37,646 nucleotides of DNA from Streptomyces sp. WM6378 (GTDB taxonomy: Bacteria; Actinomycetota; Actinomycetes; Streptomycetales; Streptomycetaceae): NCBI RefSeq assembly GCF_001279695.1, contig NZ_LGDD01000337.1, positions 1-37,646 on the forward strand, written 5' to 3'. Within the stretch, counting starts at the first letter, position 1; every line of letters begins with the position of its first letter. A model generated the notes under the pieces. The model did not search any database and had not been told where the DNA came from. It worked only from the letters and a program-made list of their open reading frames with translations. This document shows positions 6,585 to 15,520 of this stretch, in pieces. A program made the translations under genes and the position numbers.

Positions 6585-8402
6585 CTATCCGTCCGACTTC
6601 GGCGGGACCGTCGGCATACCCAGGAACGGCAGCTTCAGGGCGCCGAACGCCTCCGCCGGGACCACCGGGGACTTCGGCTCGACGGGGGCGAGCCGGACGT
6701 AGGCCGCGCCCTGCGCGGGACGCGGGTCCTCCTCGCCCTTGTTCGGCCAGAGCGACATCGCCCGCTCGGCCTGTGCGGTGATCGTCAGGGACGGGTTCAC
6801 CCCGAGGTTCGCCGAGACGGCCGCGCCATCGACGACCGAGATGCCCGGGTGCCCGTACAGCCGGTGGTACGGGTCGATCACGCCGGTCTCGGCCGAGTCG
6901 CCGATCGGGCAGCCGCCCAGGAAGTGCGCGGTGAGCGGGGTGCCCATGAGCTCGCCGACGTTCGAGCCCGCGAAGCCGTTGATCTCCGCGGCGATCGCCG
7001 TCGCCCCCTCGGTGGCCGCCCGGATCTGCTTGGGGTTGGGCGCGCCGTGGCCCTGCTCCGCGGTCAGCAGACCCTTGCCGACGCCGTCCGGCTTGAGATG
7101 GGTGGTGAGCGAATTGTCGAGTGACTGCATGACCAGACCGATGATCGTTCGCTCGGACCAGCGGTGGTTGCTGATCGAACGTGCGAGGAGCAGCGGGTGC
7201 TTCGCCGCGTTGCCGAGCCAGTTGCGCACCCGGTTGACCCCGTACGGCACCTGGAGGATCGACATGCTGCCCATCGCGTTCGAGCCCTTGCCGTAGCGCA
7301 CGGGCTCGATGTGGGTGTTCTCGTCCGGGTGGATCGAGGAGGTGATCGCGACGCCCCGCGTGAAGTCGACCCTGGGCTCGCCGTGCTGCCTGCGGTAGCG
7401 CCGGCTTGTGGTCTGCGCACCGACGAGCGCCTCGGAGTTGGTCCGGGTCAGCTCGCCCAACTTCTTTGATATGTAGGGGAGTTGGCCGCCCGCCTTCATG
7501 CGGTGCAGCAGGGTCTGGGTGCCGTAGGTGCCGGCCGCGATGACGACGCGGCGGGCGGTGAAGAGCCGGCCCGCGGAGTTCTTGCGGTCGGTCGGCAGGG
7601 TGGCGACGGCGTGACCGCCGCGCGAGTCGCCGGTCACCGAGACGACGGTCGTCATGGGGTGGACGACCGCGCCCGCCTTCTCGGCGAGGTAGAGGTAGTT
7701 CTCGTTGAGGGTGTTCTTGGCGCCGTGCCGGCAGCCCGTCATGCACTCGCCGCACTCGGTGCACGCCTTGCGGGACGGACCGGCCCCGCCGAAGTACGGG
7801 TCGTCAACTGCGGTGCCGGGCTTGGCCTTTGACGTACCGTCGGCGTCCTGGCCGTCGCCGAAGAAGACGCCGACGGGCGCCATGTGGAAGGTGTCGCCGA
7901 CACCCATGCGCTGGGCCGCCGCCTTGAGGTGGACGTCGGACGGCGTCATCGTCGGGTTGAGCCGCACCCCGAGCATGCGCCGCGCCTGGTCGTAGTACAG
8001 CGTCAGCTCGTCCCGCCAGTCGGTGATGTCCTTCCACTGCGGGTCGTCGAAGAACTGCTGGGGCGGCACGTAGAGGGTGTTGGCGTAGTTGAGGGAGCCG
8101 CCGCCGACCCCGGCGCCGCCGAGCACCATCACGTTGCCGAGCAGGTGGATGCGCTGGATGCCGTACAGGCCGAGCTTCGGCGCCCACAGGTAGTTCTTGA
8201 TGTCCCAGGAGTTCTTGGGGAGCGTGGCCGGTGTGAAGCGGCGGCCCGCCTCCAGGACGCCGACCCGGTAGCCCTTCTCGGTGAGCCGCAGCGCCGTCAC
8301 CGAGCCGCCGAAGCCCGAGCCGATCACGACGACGTCGTAGTCGTAGTCGTGGCCGTCCCCGCCGTCCGCGTCCGGTTTCTGGGCTGGGGGTACCTGGGAC
8401 AT
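6585..8402 (-). CDS. GMC-family FAD oxidoreductase, ChoD (cholesterol oxidase-like) type
   Basis: 605 residues. The N-terminal Rossmann fold binds FAD through GSGFGG at 28-33 and LEAGRR; a second FAD contact, GGAGVGGGSLNYAN, is at 95-108. The C-terminal half has the GMC-type DGAAVSANLGVNPSLTI segment. The overall pattern is that of the actinobacterial proteins annotated as cholesterol oxidase/GMC oxidoreductase (M. tuberculosis ChoD type). An odd feature is a cysteine cluster at 214, 217, 220 and 224 (CX2CX2CX3C), the spacing of a ferredoxin-like 4Fe-4S site. There is no signal peptide or twin-arginine motif, so it is probably cytoplasmic and unlikely to be a secreted cholesterol oxidase; the real substrate is unknown. 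It starts 39 nt after the dehydrogenase gene, so the two form an operon. Confidence 0.88.
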   Translation of the reverse strand: MSQVPPAQKPDADGGDGHDYDYDVVVIGSGFGGSVTALRLTEKGYRVGVLEAGRRFTPATLPKNSWDIKNYLWAPKLGLYGIQRIHLLGNVMVLGGAGVGGGSLNYANTLYVPPQQFFDDPQWKDITDWRDELTLYYDQARRMLGVRLNPTMTPSDVHLKAAAQRMGVGDTFHMAPVGVFFGDGQDADGTSKAKPGTAVDDPYFGGAGPSRKACTECGECMTGCRHGAKNTLNENYLYLAEKAGAVVHPMTTVVSVTGDSRGGHAVATLPTDRKNSAGRLFTARRVVIAAGTYGTQTLLHRMKAGGQLPYISKKLGELTRTNSEALVGAQTTSRRYRRQHGEPRVDFTRGVAITSSIHPDENTHIEPVRYGKGSNAMGSMSILQVPYGVNRVRNWLGNAAKHPLLLARSISNHRWSERTIIGLVMQSLDNSLTTHLKPDGVGKGLLTAEQGHGAPNPKQIRAATEGATAIAAEINGFAGSNVGELMGTPLTAHFLGGCPIGDSAETGVIDPYHRLYGHPGISVVDGAAVSANLGVNPSLTITAQAERAMSLWPNKGEEDPRPAQGAAYVRLAPVEPKSPVVPAEAFGALKLPFLGMPTVPPKSDG

Positions 8403-8441
8403 GGCTCTCCTCGTGCACAGGGGCGGACTGGTCTCGGTGGG

Positions 8442-10070
8442 CTAGCGCAGGCGCAGGGCCTTCATCGCCTTCAGGCTGCGGCTCATGAAGGCCGCGTACT
8501 TCTCGTCGTCCATGCCGAAGGACGGGGCAAGCGGGAGGACGCGCTGCTGGGCGATGGTCTGGGCCTCGGTGTACTTGAGGATGCCCTCGGAGCCGTGCCG
8601 GCGGCCGAGGCCGGAGTCCTTCATGCCGCCCATCGGCGACTGGACGCTGCCGTACGCGGGCGCGTACCCCTCGTTGATGTTGACCGTGCCGGTGCTCAGC
8701 TTCGCCGCCACCTCGTGGCCGCGGCGCGAATCCTTCGTCCACACCGAGGAGTTGAGGCCGTACGGCGTGCCGTTGGCCTGCTCGATGACCTCGGCCTCGT
8801 CCTTGAAGCGGTAGATCGAGACGACCGGGCCGAAGGTCTCCTCGGTGCACACCGCCATGGGGGCCTCGACGCCGTCCAGGATGGTGGGCTCGTAGAAGAG
8901 CGGGCCGATGTCGGGGCGGGCGACGCCGCCCGCGACGAGCTTGGCGCCCTTGGCGACGGCCTCCTCGACGTGCCGGGTGACGGTCTCCAGCTGGCGCTCG
9001 CCGACGAGCGAGCCCATGTCCGCTCCGTACGCGAGTGATTGACCGAGCCGCATCGCCTTCGTACGTGCGGCGAATCGATCGACGAAAGCGTCGGCGATCG
9101 ATTCGTGAACGTACAGTCGCTCGATCGAGATGCAGAGCTGTCCGGCGGAGGAGAAGCAGGCTCGGACGGCGCCCGCGGCGGCCTTCTCCACATCGGCGTC
9201 GTGCAGCACGAGCATGGCGTTCTTGCCGCCCAACTCCAGGGAGACGCCGACCAGTCGGGCCGCGGCGCCCTGGGCGACCTCGCGGCCGGTGCGGGTCGAG
9301 CCGGTGAAGGAGACGTAGTCGGCGTGCTTGACGACCTCGGGGCCGACGACCGGTCCGTCCCCCAGTACGACCTGGAAGACCTCGGCCGGAAGGCCCGCCT
9401 CGATCAGCAGGTCGCGCGCCCACAGGGCGGTCAGCGCGGTCTCCGTGTCGGGCTTCATCACGACGGCGTTGCCGGCGACGAACGCGGGCAGCGCGTCGCC
9501 CACCGACAGTTCGAGGGGGTAGTTCCAGGGCGCGATCTGCCCGACGACCCCGCGCGGCTGGCGCAGCTCGGTGACCTTGGTCAGGGTGGGCACAACTCCC
9601 GTGTGCCGCTTGGGCTTCAGATAGGCCGGCGCCTTGCGCCCGTAGTGCCGGGCGGCGACCGCGACGGCCTGCACCTCTTCGTGCGCGTGGAGGCGGGCCT
9701 TGCCGGTCTCCAGCTGGATCAGGTCGAGCACCTCGGCCTGGCGGGCGAGCACCAGGTCGTGGAAGCGGAGCAGCACGGAGGCGCGGGCGCGGACCGGCGT
9801 CGCGGCCCAGGCGCGCTGCGCCGTGCGGGCGCGCGCGAAGGCCTCGGCGACGTCCTCGGGCGTGGACTCGGGCAGGTCGGCCAGCTTCTCCCCGGTGAAC
9901 GGGGTGTGGTTGGCGGTCCGTCCGGAGCCGGCCACACCCCGGGTGAGCTGGGCGACCAGCTGGCTCGTGACCACATCGGCGGCGGTGCGCGCGCCTGCTG
10001 GGGCCGGGGCGACCGGGTTGGTGCCGGCGGGCTTGAGGGTGGTCGTGGGCGAGGCCTGCGAGTCCGTCAT
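8442..10070 (-). CDS. gabD: succinate-semialdehyde dehydrogenase family (NAD(P)+)
   Basis: 542 residues from the ATG at 10070; a longer frame to 10163 has no support. Aldehyde dehydrogenase superfamily: oxidises an aldehyde to the acid, probably succinic semialdehyde to succinate. The key residues are all present: Asn183 (PWNYP), Lys206 (MKPDTET), the FTGSTRTG nucleotide loop at 255-262, catalytic Glu279 (LELGGKN) and nucleophile Cys313 (SSAGQLCIS). The first ~40 residues are a low-complexity extension. There is no ribosome site before the ATG; a TACGCT -10-like hexamer ends 6 nt upstream, so the mRNA is probably leaderless. It is the first gene of an operon with the GMC oxidoreductase, which suggests that the two oxidise successive intermediates of one pathway, but this is inference. 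Confidence 0.88.
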   Translation of the reverse strand: MTDSQASPTTTLKPAGTNPVAPAPAGARTAADVVTSQLVAQLTRGVAGSGRTANHTPFTGEKLADLPESTPEDVAEAFARARTAQRAWAATPVRARASVLLRFHDLVLARQAEVLDLIQLETGKARLHAHEEVQAVAVAARHYGRKAPAYLKPKRHTGVVPTLTKVTELRQPRGVVGQIAPWNYPLELSVGDALPAFVAGNAVVMKPDTETALTALWARDLLIEAGLPAEVFQVVLGDGPVVGPEVVKHADYVSFTGSTRTGREVAQGAAARLVGVSLELGGKNAMLVLHDADVEKAAAGAVRACFSSAGQLCISIERLYVHESIADAFVDRFAARTKAMRLGQSLAYGADMGSLVGERQLETVTRHVEEAVAKGAKLVAGGVARPDIGPLFYEPTILDGVEAPMAVCTEETFGPVVSIYRFKDEAEVIEQANGTPYGLNSSVWTKDSRRGHEVAAKLSTGTVNINEGYAPAYGSVQSPMGGMKDSGLGRRHGSEGILKYTEAQTIAQQRVLPLAPSFGMDDEKYAAFMSRSLKAMKALRLR

Positions 10071-10076
10071 GGGGCG

Positions 10077-10082
10077 AGCGTA
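10077..10082 (-). promoter_or_regulatory. candidate -10 (TACGCT) for leaderless gabD mRNA
   Basis: On the minus strand TACGCT is followed by exactly 6 nt and then the ATG at 10070, placing +1 at the start codon. The likely -35 region (about 10100-10106) adjoins the inverted repeat at 10105-10121. Confidence 0.45.
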
Positions 10083-10104
10083 TGCCTGGCGGGGCACTTT
10101 CGGT

Positions 10105-10121
10105 ACCCGTCGGTAACGGGT
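10105..10121. promoter_or_regulatory. inverted repeat ACCCGT-N5-ACGGGT, candidate gabD operator
   Basis: A perfect 6-bp inverted repeat with a 5-nt spacer lies where the -35 of the gabD promoter would be. Binding there would block RNA polymerase. No regulator gene is adjacent. Confidence 0.4.
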
Positions 10122-10143
10122 TTTCGGACCCCAGGTAACCCCG

Positions 10144-10178
10144 CCAGCGATCACTGGCCACATAACCGCTGATCAGCG
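10144..10178. promoter_or_regulatory. two adjacent dyads (CCAG-N6-CTGG and CGCTGATCAGCG)
   Basis: CCAG/CTGG arms at 10144-10157 and the perfect 12-bp palindrome CGCTGATCAGCG at 10167-10178 both have TGATC at or near their centre. They sit 75-110 nt upstream of gabD and just after the kinase gene that ends at 10207, so they could be gabD control sites or part of the kinase terminator region. Confidence 0.3.
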
Positions 10179-10206
10179 ACTTACGGCCGCCGGGGCCCGA
10201 ATTGCT

Positions 10207-11850
10207 CTACAGGTCGTGGATCTTCAGCCCGTCCGCGACCTGAGCGAACAGCCGCTCGCCGTCCTGTTCCGCCTTGCCTGCGGCCGGCATGGACACCCGC
10301 AGCCGCCAGTAGGCGGTGCCCTTCCCGGGCACGAGCAGCTCGTGGTAGCGGTAGCGGGTCGGGTTGGGGTCTGAGGAGGCCGAGTTCGGGGTGTAGTCGG
10401 TGACGATGTCGTACGCCTGCTTGCCCTGGTGCTTGACGGTGGTGGTGGTCACCTTGCCGTTGGTGAACTCGGTGCCGTTCCTGCCGCCCTTCTCGTAGTA
10501 CGTCTTCCACGCCCCGGCGTCGCCGGGCAGCGTGTTGTGGGCCTTGTCGGTGGCCGGGTCGAGCCGGTCTGCGTAGATCTGGAAGACGGCGCTCGGGTCC
10601 TTGTAGGTGACGTTGTCGCCTTCGGTGCCCTGGGTGCGCGCGTAGTCGTCGGGGACCGCGACGTCCGCGTGCAGCACCTCGTTCTCGGGCCGCACCTGCC
10701 AGCCCGCGGGCAGCCCGCCGCCGCCGAACGGATTCACCAGGAGCAGCACGAGCGCGCCCACTACCACCAACACCACGCCACCGAGGCCGAGTTGGGCCCC
10801 TCGGTTGCCGACGAACACCGGCGGAACCCAGCGGCTCCCGCCCGTCGGCGCCCCGTCGCCCGCGTACAGCCGGGTCGCCGCGAGCGGGGCCGGGGCCGGG
10901 TTCGCGGCCGGTTCCAGCGTCGCGCGTATCTCGGTGGTGCTCGGCCTGGCCGCCGGGTCCTTGCGCAGGAGCTGCATGACGAGGGTGCCGAACGCGCCGG
11001 AGCCGCGGGCGGGCACCTGCGGTTCGGCGGAGAGCACCGCCTGGAGGGTGGCCGGGGTGTTGCTGCGGCGGTAGGGGGACACGCCCTCGACGGCCGCGTA
11101 CAGGACGACGCCGAGTGACCACAGGTCGGACTCGGGACCGGGACGCTGGCCAAGGACCCGTTCCGGGGCGATGAATTCGGGCGAGCCGACGAACGCGCCG
11201 GTCTCGGTCAGGCCCTGTTCGCCCTCGACCTGGGCTATGCCGAAGTCGGTGAGCACGACCCGGTCGCCGCGCCCGAGCAGCACGTTGTCCGGCTTGACGT
11301 CGCGGTGCAGGACGCCCGCCTCGTGGGCCGCCGACAGCGCACCGAGCACGGCGAGGCCGATCCTGGCGGCCTCGCGCACGTCGAGGGTGCCCTCCTGGAG
11401 CCGGTCGGCGAGCGACTGGCCGCGCACCAGCTCCATGACGATCCAGGGCTTGCCGTCCTCCATGACGACATCGTGCACGGTGACCACCGAGGGGTGGTCG
11501 ATGCGGGCGGCTGCGCGGGCCTCGCGCTGCATGCGCAAGTAGACGTTGGCCCGCTCGCGCTCGCCCAAGTGGTCCGGCACCCGGGGTTCCTTGACCGCGA
11601 CGTCGCGGTCGACGACCTCGTCGCGGGCCCGCCAGACCGTGCCCATGCCGCCGTGCCCGAGCCGTCCCACCAGGCGGTAGCGGCCGCCGAGCAGCCGCCC
11701 CGTGCCGTCGCCGGCGCCGTCGGCCGGTTGCTGCTGCGTCGGCTCGTACGGCTTCGGCTCGTATGCCGTCTGCTGCGGTACCGGAGCGGGCTCCGGGGGT
11801 CGCAGGCCGTAGCTGGTGGGCTCGTTCGCCCGTCCCCCATCGTCTCTCAT
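10207..11850 (-). CDS. transmembrane Ser/Thr protein kinase 1 of the array
   Basis: 547 residues from the ATG at 11850. A Pro/Gln-rich N-terminal tail (1-50) precedes a complete Hanks-type kinase domain (about 57-315): glycine loop GHGGMG, Lys87 (VAVKEP), HRDVKPDN at 182-189, DFG 202-204, activation segment with TETGAFVGSPEFIAPE. One transmembrane helix lies at about 355-373 (LGGVVLVVVGALVLLLV). A ~170-residue outer domain follows. It has no PASTA repeats. Its VAVPDDYARTQGTEGDNVTYKDPSAVFQI region aligns with the 'LPxGW...F/Y' start of the ectodomains in the other four kinases, although it is the most divergent. It probably phosphorylates cytoplasmic targets in response to a cell-surface signal. 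It is the last gene of the kinase series, 90 nt after kinase 2. Confidence 0.92.
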   Translation of the reverse strand: MRDDGGRANEPTSYGLRPPEPAPVPQQTAYEPKPYEPTQQQPADGAGDGTGRLLGGRYRLVGRLGHGGMGTVWRARDEVVDRDVAVKEPRVPDHLGERERANVYLRMQREARAAARIDHPSVVTVHDVVMEDGKPWIVMELVRGQSLADRLQEGTLDVREAARIGLAVLGALSAAHEAGVLHRDVKPDNVLLGRGDRVVLTDFGIAQVEGEQGLTETGAFVGSPEFIAPERVLGQRPGPESDLWSLGVVLYAAVEGVSPYRRSNTPATLQAVLSAEPQVPARGSGAFGTLVMQLLRKDPAARPSTTEIRATLEPAANPAPAPLAATRLYAGDGAPTGGSRWVPPVFVGNRGAQLGLGGVVLVVVGALVLLLVNPFGGGGLPAGWQVRPENEVLHADVAVPDDYARTQGTEGDNVTYKDPSAVFQIYADRLDPATDKAHNTLPGDAGAWKTYYEKGGRNGTEFTNGKVTTTTVKHQGKQAYDIVTDYTPNSASSDPNPTRYRYHELLVPGKGTAYWRLRVSMPAAGKAEQDGERLFAQVADGLKIHDL

Positions 11851-11940
11851 GCCCACATCCTGACGAACGGCGGTGCAGGGTGCTACATCAGGCCATGTGC
11901 GGATGCACACCCGTGACAGAAGCGGGCGGGGGCGGGCGGC

Positions 11941-13560
11941 TCAGGGGCCGGGCGCGAAGGAGTCGAGCGCGGTGTCGAAGGTCCGCTTCGCCTCGTCGAG
12001 CCGGGCGACCGGCGCCGACACCCACACGTCGTACATCCGCCCGAAGTCGTCCCAGCACTCGTCGTAGGTGTGCCGGGCGCCCTCGGCCTTGGTGAACCCG
12101 TTCCAGGTGAACTCCCACAGCGCCGCGTCGCGTCCGTGGTGGGTGGTCGCGGTGACCTTGCCGTCGCGGTAACCGGGGTTGCCGGCCGGCCCGTTGGCGG
12201 CCGCCAGCCTCATGACGCCGAGCGGCCCGCCGGACACCGAGTTCTGCGTGCGGATGCCGATCCTGACGGCGCCGTCCGGGGACTTGTAGAACACGCGCTG
12301 CTCGTCGGTGGTACGGACGTAGCCCTCGGGCAGGACGAGCGCGAAGCCGTCCGGGTCGCGGACGAAGCGGAATCCGTCGGGCACCGGCGGCGGGGCCCGC
12401 CGCGGGGGCGGCGGAGGAGGCGGGGGCGGCCACCAGGAGGGGTCCGGCGGGGCGGCGCCGGTGCTCGGCGCGGACTGCTCCACCGAGGTGCGGCCCCCTC
12501 CCCCGTCACCGAGCGCGAGGACCGCGACGGCCGCGCCCGCCCCGGCGAGCACGATCACCAGGGCGGCTCCCACCAGCACGCTCCGGGCCTGCCAGGGACG
12601 GGCCGCGGGCGAGGGCGACGTCACTGGGGTGGCGGGGAGTTCGGGGGCCGGCGGCACCGGCTGGTCGACGCGCTCGGTCGGTACGTAGCGCGGTCTCGGG
12701 GTGCTGCCCGTCGCGGCGAACGTGCGAAGGAGCGACTCCGCCTCCACCGCGCCGAGCCGGTGCGCGGGGTCGCGTTCCAGAAGGCCGTGGACGACGGGAA
12801 GCAGCGGGCCCGCGGCCCGGGGCGGCCGGATCTCGTCGAGGACGACGGCGTGCAGGACGCCGCCCAACGAGTCGCGATGGAAGGGGGATTCGCCGCTCAG
12901 GGCCGCGCACAGCAGGGCACCGAGCGACCACAGGTCCGACTCGGGCCCGGCGTGCGCGCCCTGCATCCGCTCCGGCGCGGTGTATTCGGGCGAGCCGACG
13001 AACGCGCCCTCCTCGCTGATCGTCGAGGTGCCCGGCACCTGCGCGATGCCGAAGTCGGTGAGCACGACGCGTCCGCTGTCCTCCTCGATGAGGACGTTGG
13101 CGGGCTTGAGGTCGCGGTGCAGCACGCCCCGGGCGTGCGCGGTAGCGAGCGCGCCGAGCAGTGCCACCCCGATGCGCGCGGCCTCCTGGACCCCGACGGG
13201 CCCGGCGGAGGCGAGCCGGTCGGCGAGCGAACCGCCGTCGACGAGCTCCATCACGATGTACGAACGGCCGCCCGCGCCTTCGGGACCGGCTTCCTCGACT
13301 ACGTCGTGGACGACGATGACGTGCGGGTGCTTGATCTGGGCGACCGCGCGGGCCTCGCGCAGCGCGGCGGTGGCGGGCGCGCCGCCCTCGGGGTGCAGTT
13401 CCTTGACGGCGACCTGGCGGCCGAGCAGTTCGTCCTGCGCGCGCCAGACGGTGCCCATCCCGCCCCGGCCGAGCCGCCCCCCGAGGCGGTAACGCCCCGC
13501 CACAAGGCGGGAGTTGGGACGGCCTTGGGGCTCTTTTGGATCCTGCTCTGCTGTGGGCAC
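11941..13560 (-). CDS. transmembrane Ser/Thr protein kinase 2 of the array
   Basis: 539 residues from a GTG at 13560 with a strong GGGGGAAC ribosome site. The kinase domain begins almost at once: GRGGMG loop at 31-36, Lys53 (AVKEL), HRDLKPAN at 148-155, DFG 169-171, activation segment STISEEGAFVGSPEYTAPE. A Pro-rich linker with RPRYVPTERVDQP leads to one transmembrane helix around 335-358 (VLVGAALVIVLAGAGAAVAVLAL). Outside the membrane, a run of nine prolines (WWPPPPPPPPPRR) acts as a rigid stalk. The C-terminal domain starts FALVLPEGYVRT and contains LWEFTWNGF, features shared with kinases 3 and 5 and the pseudokinase. All catalytic residues are present, so it should be active. Confidence 0.93.
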   Translation of the reverse strand: MPTAEQDPKEPQGRPNSRLVAGRYRLGGRLGRGGMGTVWRAQDELLGRQVAVKELHPEGGAPATAALREARAVAQIKHPHVIVVHDVVEEAGPEGAGGRSYIVMELVDGGSLADRLASAGPVGVQEAARIGVALLGALATAHARGVLHRDLKPANVLIEEDSGRVVLTDFGIAQVPGTSTISEEGAFVGSPEYTAPERMQGAHAGPESDLWSLGALLCAALSGESPFHRDSLGGVLHAVVLDEIRPPRAAGPLLPVVHGLLERDPAHRLGAVEAESLLRTFAATGSTPRPRYVPTERVDQPVPPAPELPATPVTSPSPAARPWQARSVLVGAALVIVLAGAGAAVAVLALGDGGGGRTSVEQSAPSTGAAPPDPSWWPPPPPPPPPRRAPPPVPDGFRFVRDPDGFALVLPEGYVRTTDEQRVFYKSPDGAVRIGIRTQNSVSGGPLGVMRLAAANGPAGNPGYRDGKVTATTHHGRDAALWEFTWNGFTKAEGARHTYDECWDDFGRMYDVWVSAPVARLDEAKRTFDTALDSFAPGP

Positions 13561-13656
13561 CGGGTTCCCCCTCGATCTCCCGCACGCGTGCAGGGCCCAT
13601 CATGCCGCACCCCGGGCGGGCTCCGACGGCGTTCGCCGCAGGTGGGAAAAGCCCGG

Positions 13657-15318
13657 TCAGCCGCCGTTGGAGGAGGTGGGCTGCCAGCCCTGGAGCACCG
13701 TGTCGAACTGCTGGCGGGTGGTCGCCCAGTCCTCGTCGGGGCCCGACATGTAGATGGCGTACTCGGGTTTGCCCCCGTCGCCGTAGTACATCTGGTCGAT
13801 GGCGTGCCGCTTGCCGGGAAAGTCCTGCTTCTCCACGTAGGTGAACTCCCACAGGGACGACTTCACCTGGTCCCGGTAGGTGTTGCTGTGCAGGGTGACC
13901 CGCTTGTACTGGGGCAGCCGGTCCTTGAGCGACTTCTCCATGTTGAGCATGTGCATGTACGGGTTCTCGAAGTCGGGCACCTTGTCGACGCTGATCCGGA
14001 TGCGGTGCTTGCCGTTGTCCGGGGTGTAGTCGATCTCGGCGCCGTCCATCTGCCGCTTCCAGCCCTTGGGCACGAGCAGGCTGAAGCCGGCCTGGTCCTT
14101 GACCCGCTGCCAGCCGACGGGCACCGACTGGTCGCCGCCGCCCGGCTTGCCGCTGGAGTCGGTGGTGGTGGGCGGTCCTGAGGTCTGCGAACTGCCGCCG
14201 CCCGAACCGTCACCGCCCTCCTGGTACTTCATGTACGCGAATGCCGTACCCACGCCTACGACCGCGGCCAGCACGACGACCAGGGCCACGGTGCGCCAGC
14301 GCCGCCTGCGCGGCGCGGGCCGGGCGTCGGGCTGCGGGGCGGGCCGCGCCGGGGCCGGGCGCGGGGCCGGGTTCGCTTCGGTGGGCCCGGTCTGGGACGT
14401 GGTGGCCGAGCGCATTTCCCGCTCGGACAGGTGACGGGTCGGCACATAGGCCTGGGCGGCCTTGGAGGAGCGCCCCTCCATCGCGTCGAGGAACATCCGC
14501 TCGGCCTCCTCGACCGAGGGGCGCTCCTCCGGCTGCTTGCGGAGCAGCGCGATGATCACGGGGGCCAGCGCTCCGGCCCGGTCGGGCGCCGGGGGTTCGT
14601 CCTCCACCACGGCCTGCATGGTGGAGATCGGCGAGTCCCGGCGGAACGGCGACTCGCCCTGCACGGCGGCGTACAGCGTGGCGCCGAGCGACCACAGGTC
14701 GGAGGCGGGGCCCGGGTGCGCGCCCTGGACCCGCTCGGGCGCCAGGTAGTCGATGGAGCCGACGAGTTCGCCGGTCTTGGTGATGGTGACGTCGCCCTCG
14801 ATGGCGGCGATGCCGAAGTCGGTGAGCAGCACCCGCCCGTCGCTGGCGAGCAGCACGTTGCCGGGCTTCACGTCCCGGTGCAGGACGCCGGCCGCGTGCG
14901 CCGCGCGGAGCGCGCCGAGGACGTGCAGTCCGATGCGGGCGGCCTCGCGCGCGTCGATGCGGTGGTCGTCGGCGGCCTTGACGGCGTCGGCGAGCGAGGG
15001 CCCGTCGACGTACTGCATGACGATCCAGGGCCGGTTGTCATGGTCGAGGACGTCGTGGACGGTGACCACGCCGGGGTGGGTGATGCGGGCGGCGGCGCGG
15101 GCTTCCTTCTGGGTGCGCGCGTGCAGGATCGCCCGGTCGGCCTCGGCCACGTAGAGGGCGGCGGTGAGTTCCTTGACGGCGACGGTGCGGTGCAGGACCT
15201 CGTCGTGCGCGCGCCAGACCTTGCCCATGCCGCCGCGGCCTATCGCGTCGCCGAGCCGATAGCGCCCGGCGAGCAGCAGCCCCGCGCCGGAGCCGTTCGT
15301 GCTGTGAGTGTTTTCCAC
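13657..15318 (-). CDS. transmembrane Ser/Thr protein kinase 3 of the array
   Basis: 553 residues from a GTG at 15318. Kinase domain: GRGGMG loop at 27-32, Lys49 (VAVKEL), HRDVKPGN at 147-154, DFG 167-169, activation segment with TKTGELVGSIDYLAPE. A basic cluster (RRRRWR) precedes the transmembrane helix at about 345-362 (VALVVVLAAVVGVGTAFAY). A Gly/Ser/Thr linker then leads to the outer domain, which begins GFSLLVPKGWKR and contains SLWEFTYVEK. The N-terminal tail is only 16 residues, unlike kinases 1 and 5. A 200-nt intergenic space separates it from the upstream pseudokinase, so it could have its own promoter; there a GGACC-AAC-GGTCC dyad is seen. Confidence 0.93.
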   Translation of the reverse strand: MENTHSTNGSGAGLLLAGRYRLGDAIGRGGMGKVWRAHDEVLHRTVAVKELTAALYVAEADRAILHARTQKEARAAARITHPGVVTVHDVLDHDNRPWIVMQYVDGPSLADAVKAADDHRIDAREAARIGLHVLGALRAAHAAGVLHRDVKPGNVLLASDGRVLLTDFGIAAIEGDVTITKTGELVGSIDYLAPERVQGAHPGPASDLWSLGATLYAAVQGESPFRRDSPISTMQAVVEDEPPAPDRAGALAPVIIALLRKQPEERPSVEEAERMFLDAMEGRSSKAAQAYVPTRHLSEREMRSATTSQTGPTEANPAPRPAPARPAPQPDARPAPRRRRWRTVALVVVLAAVVGVGTAFAYMKYQEGGDGSGGGSSQTSGPPTTTDSSGKPGGGDQSVPVGWQRVKDQAGFSLLVPKGWKRQMDGAEIDYTPDNGKHRIRISVDKVPDFENPYMHMLNMEKSLKDRLPQYKRVTLHSNTYRDQVKSSLWEFTYVEKQDFPGKRHAIDQMYYGDGGKPEYAIYMSGPDEDWATTRQQFDTVLQGWQPTSSNGG

Positions 15319-15408
15319 GTCCCCCGCCCGCCCAGACCTTTCCTACGAGGTCAGATTACGGAGCGGAATCCGGCCAGGGAACCTCGGGGCACCCAACCGT
15401 GACCATAC

Positions 15409-15421
15409 GGACCGTTGGTCC
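15409..15421. promoter_or_regulatory. dyad GGACC-N3-GGTCC upstream of kinase 3
   Basis: A perfect 5-bp inverted repeat with a 3-nt spacer lies in the 202-nt gap 15319-15520, about 90 nt upstream of the kinase 3 start. On the minus strand a TATGGT hexamer follows it directly (15401-15406), a possible -10. No good -35 is seen. The rest of the gap shows nothing I can support. Confidence 0.3.
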
Positions 15422-15520
15422 CGAGGTGATCGGGTCTTTCGGCCGTGTTCCGAGCCGAACAAAACCGTCGAATCCCGTGCGGGCGGGGCGATTTCGGGGA
15501 CTGCGCAGTGTGACCGAATG

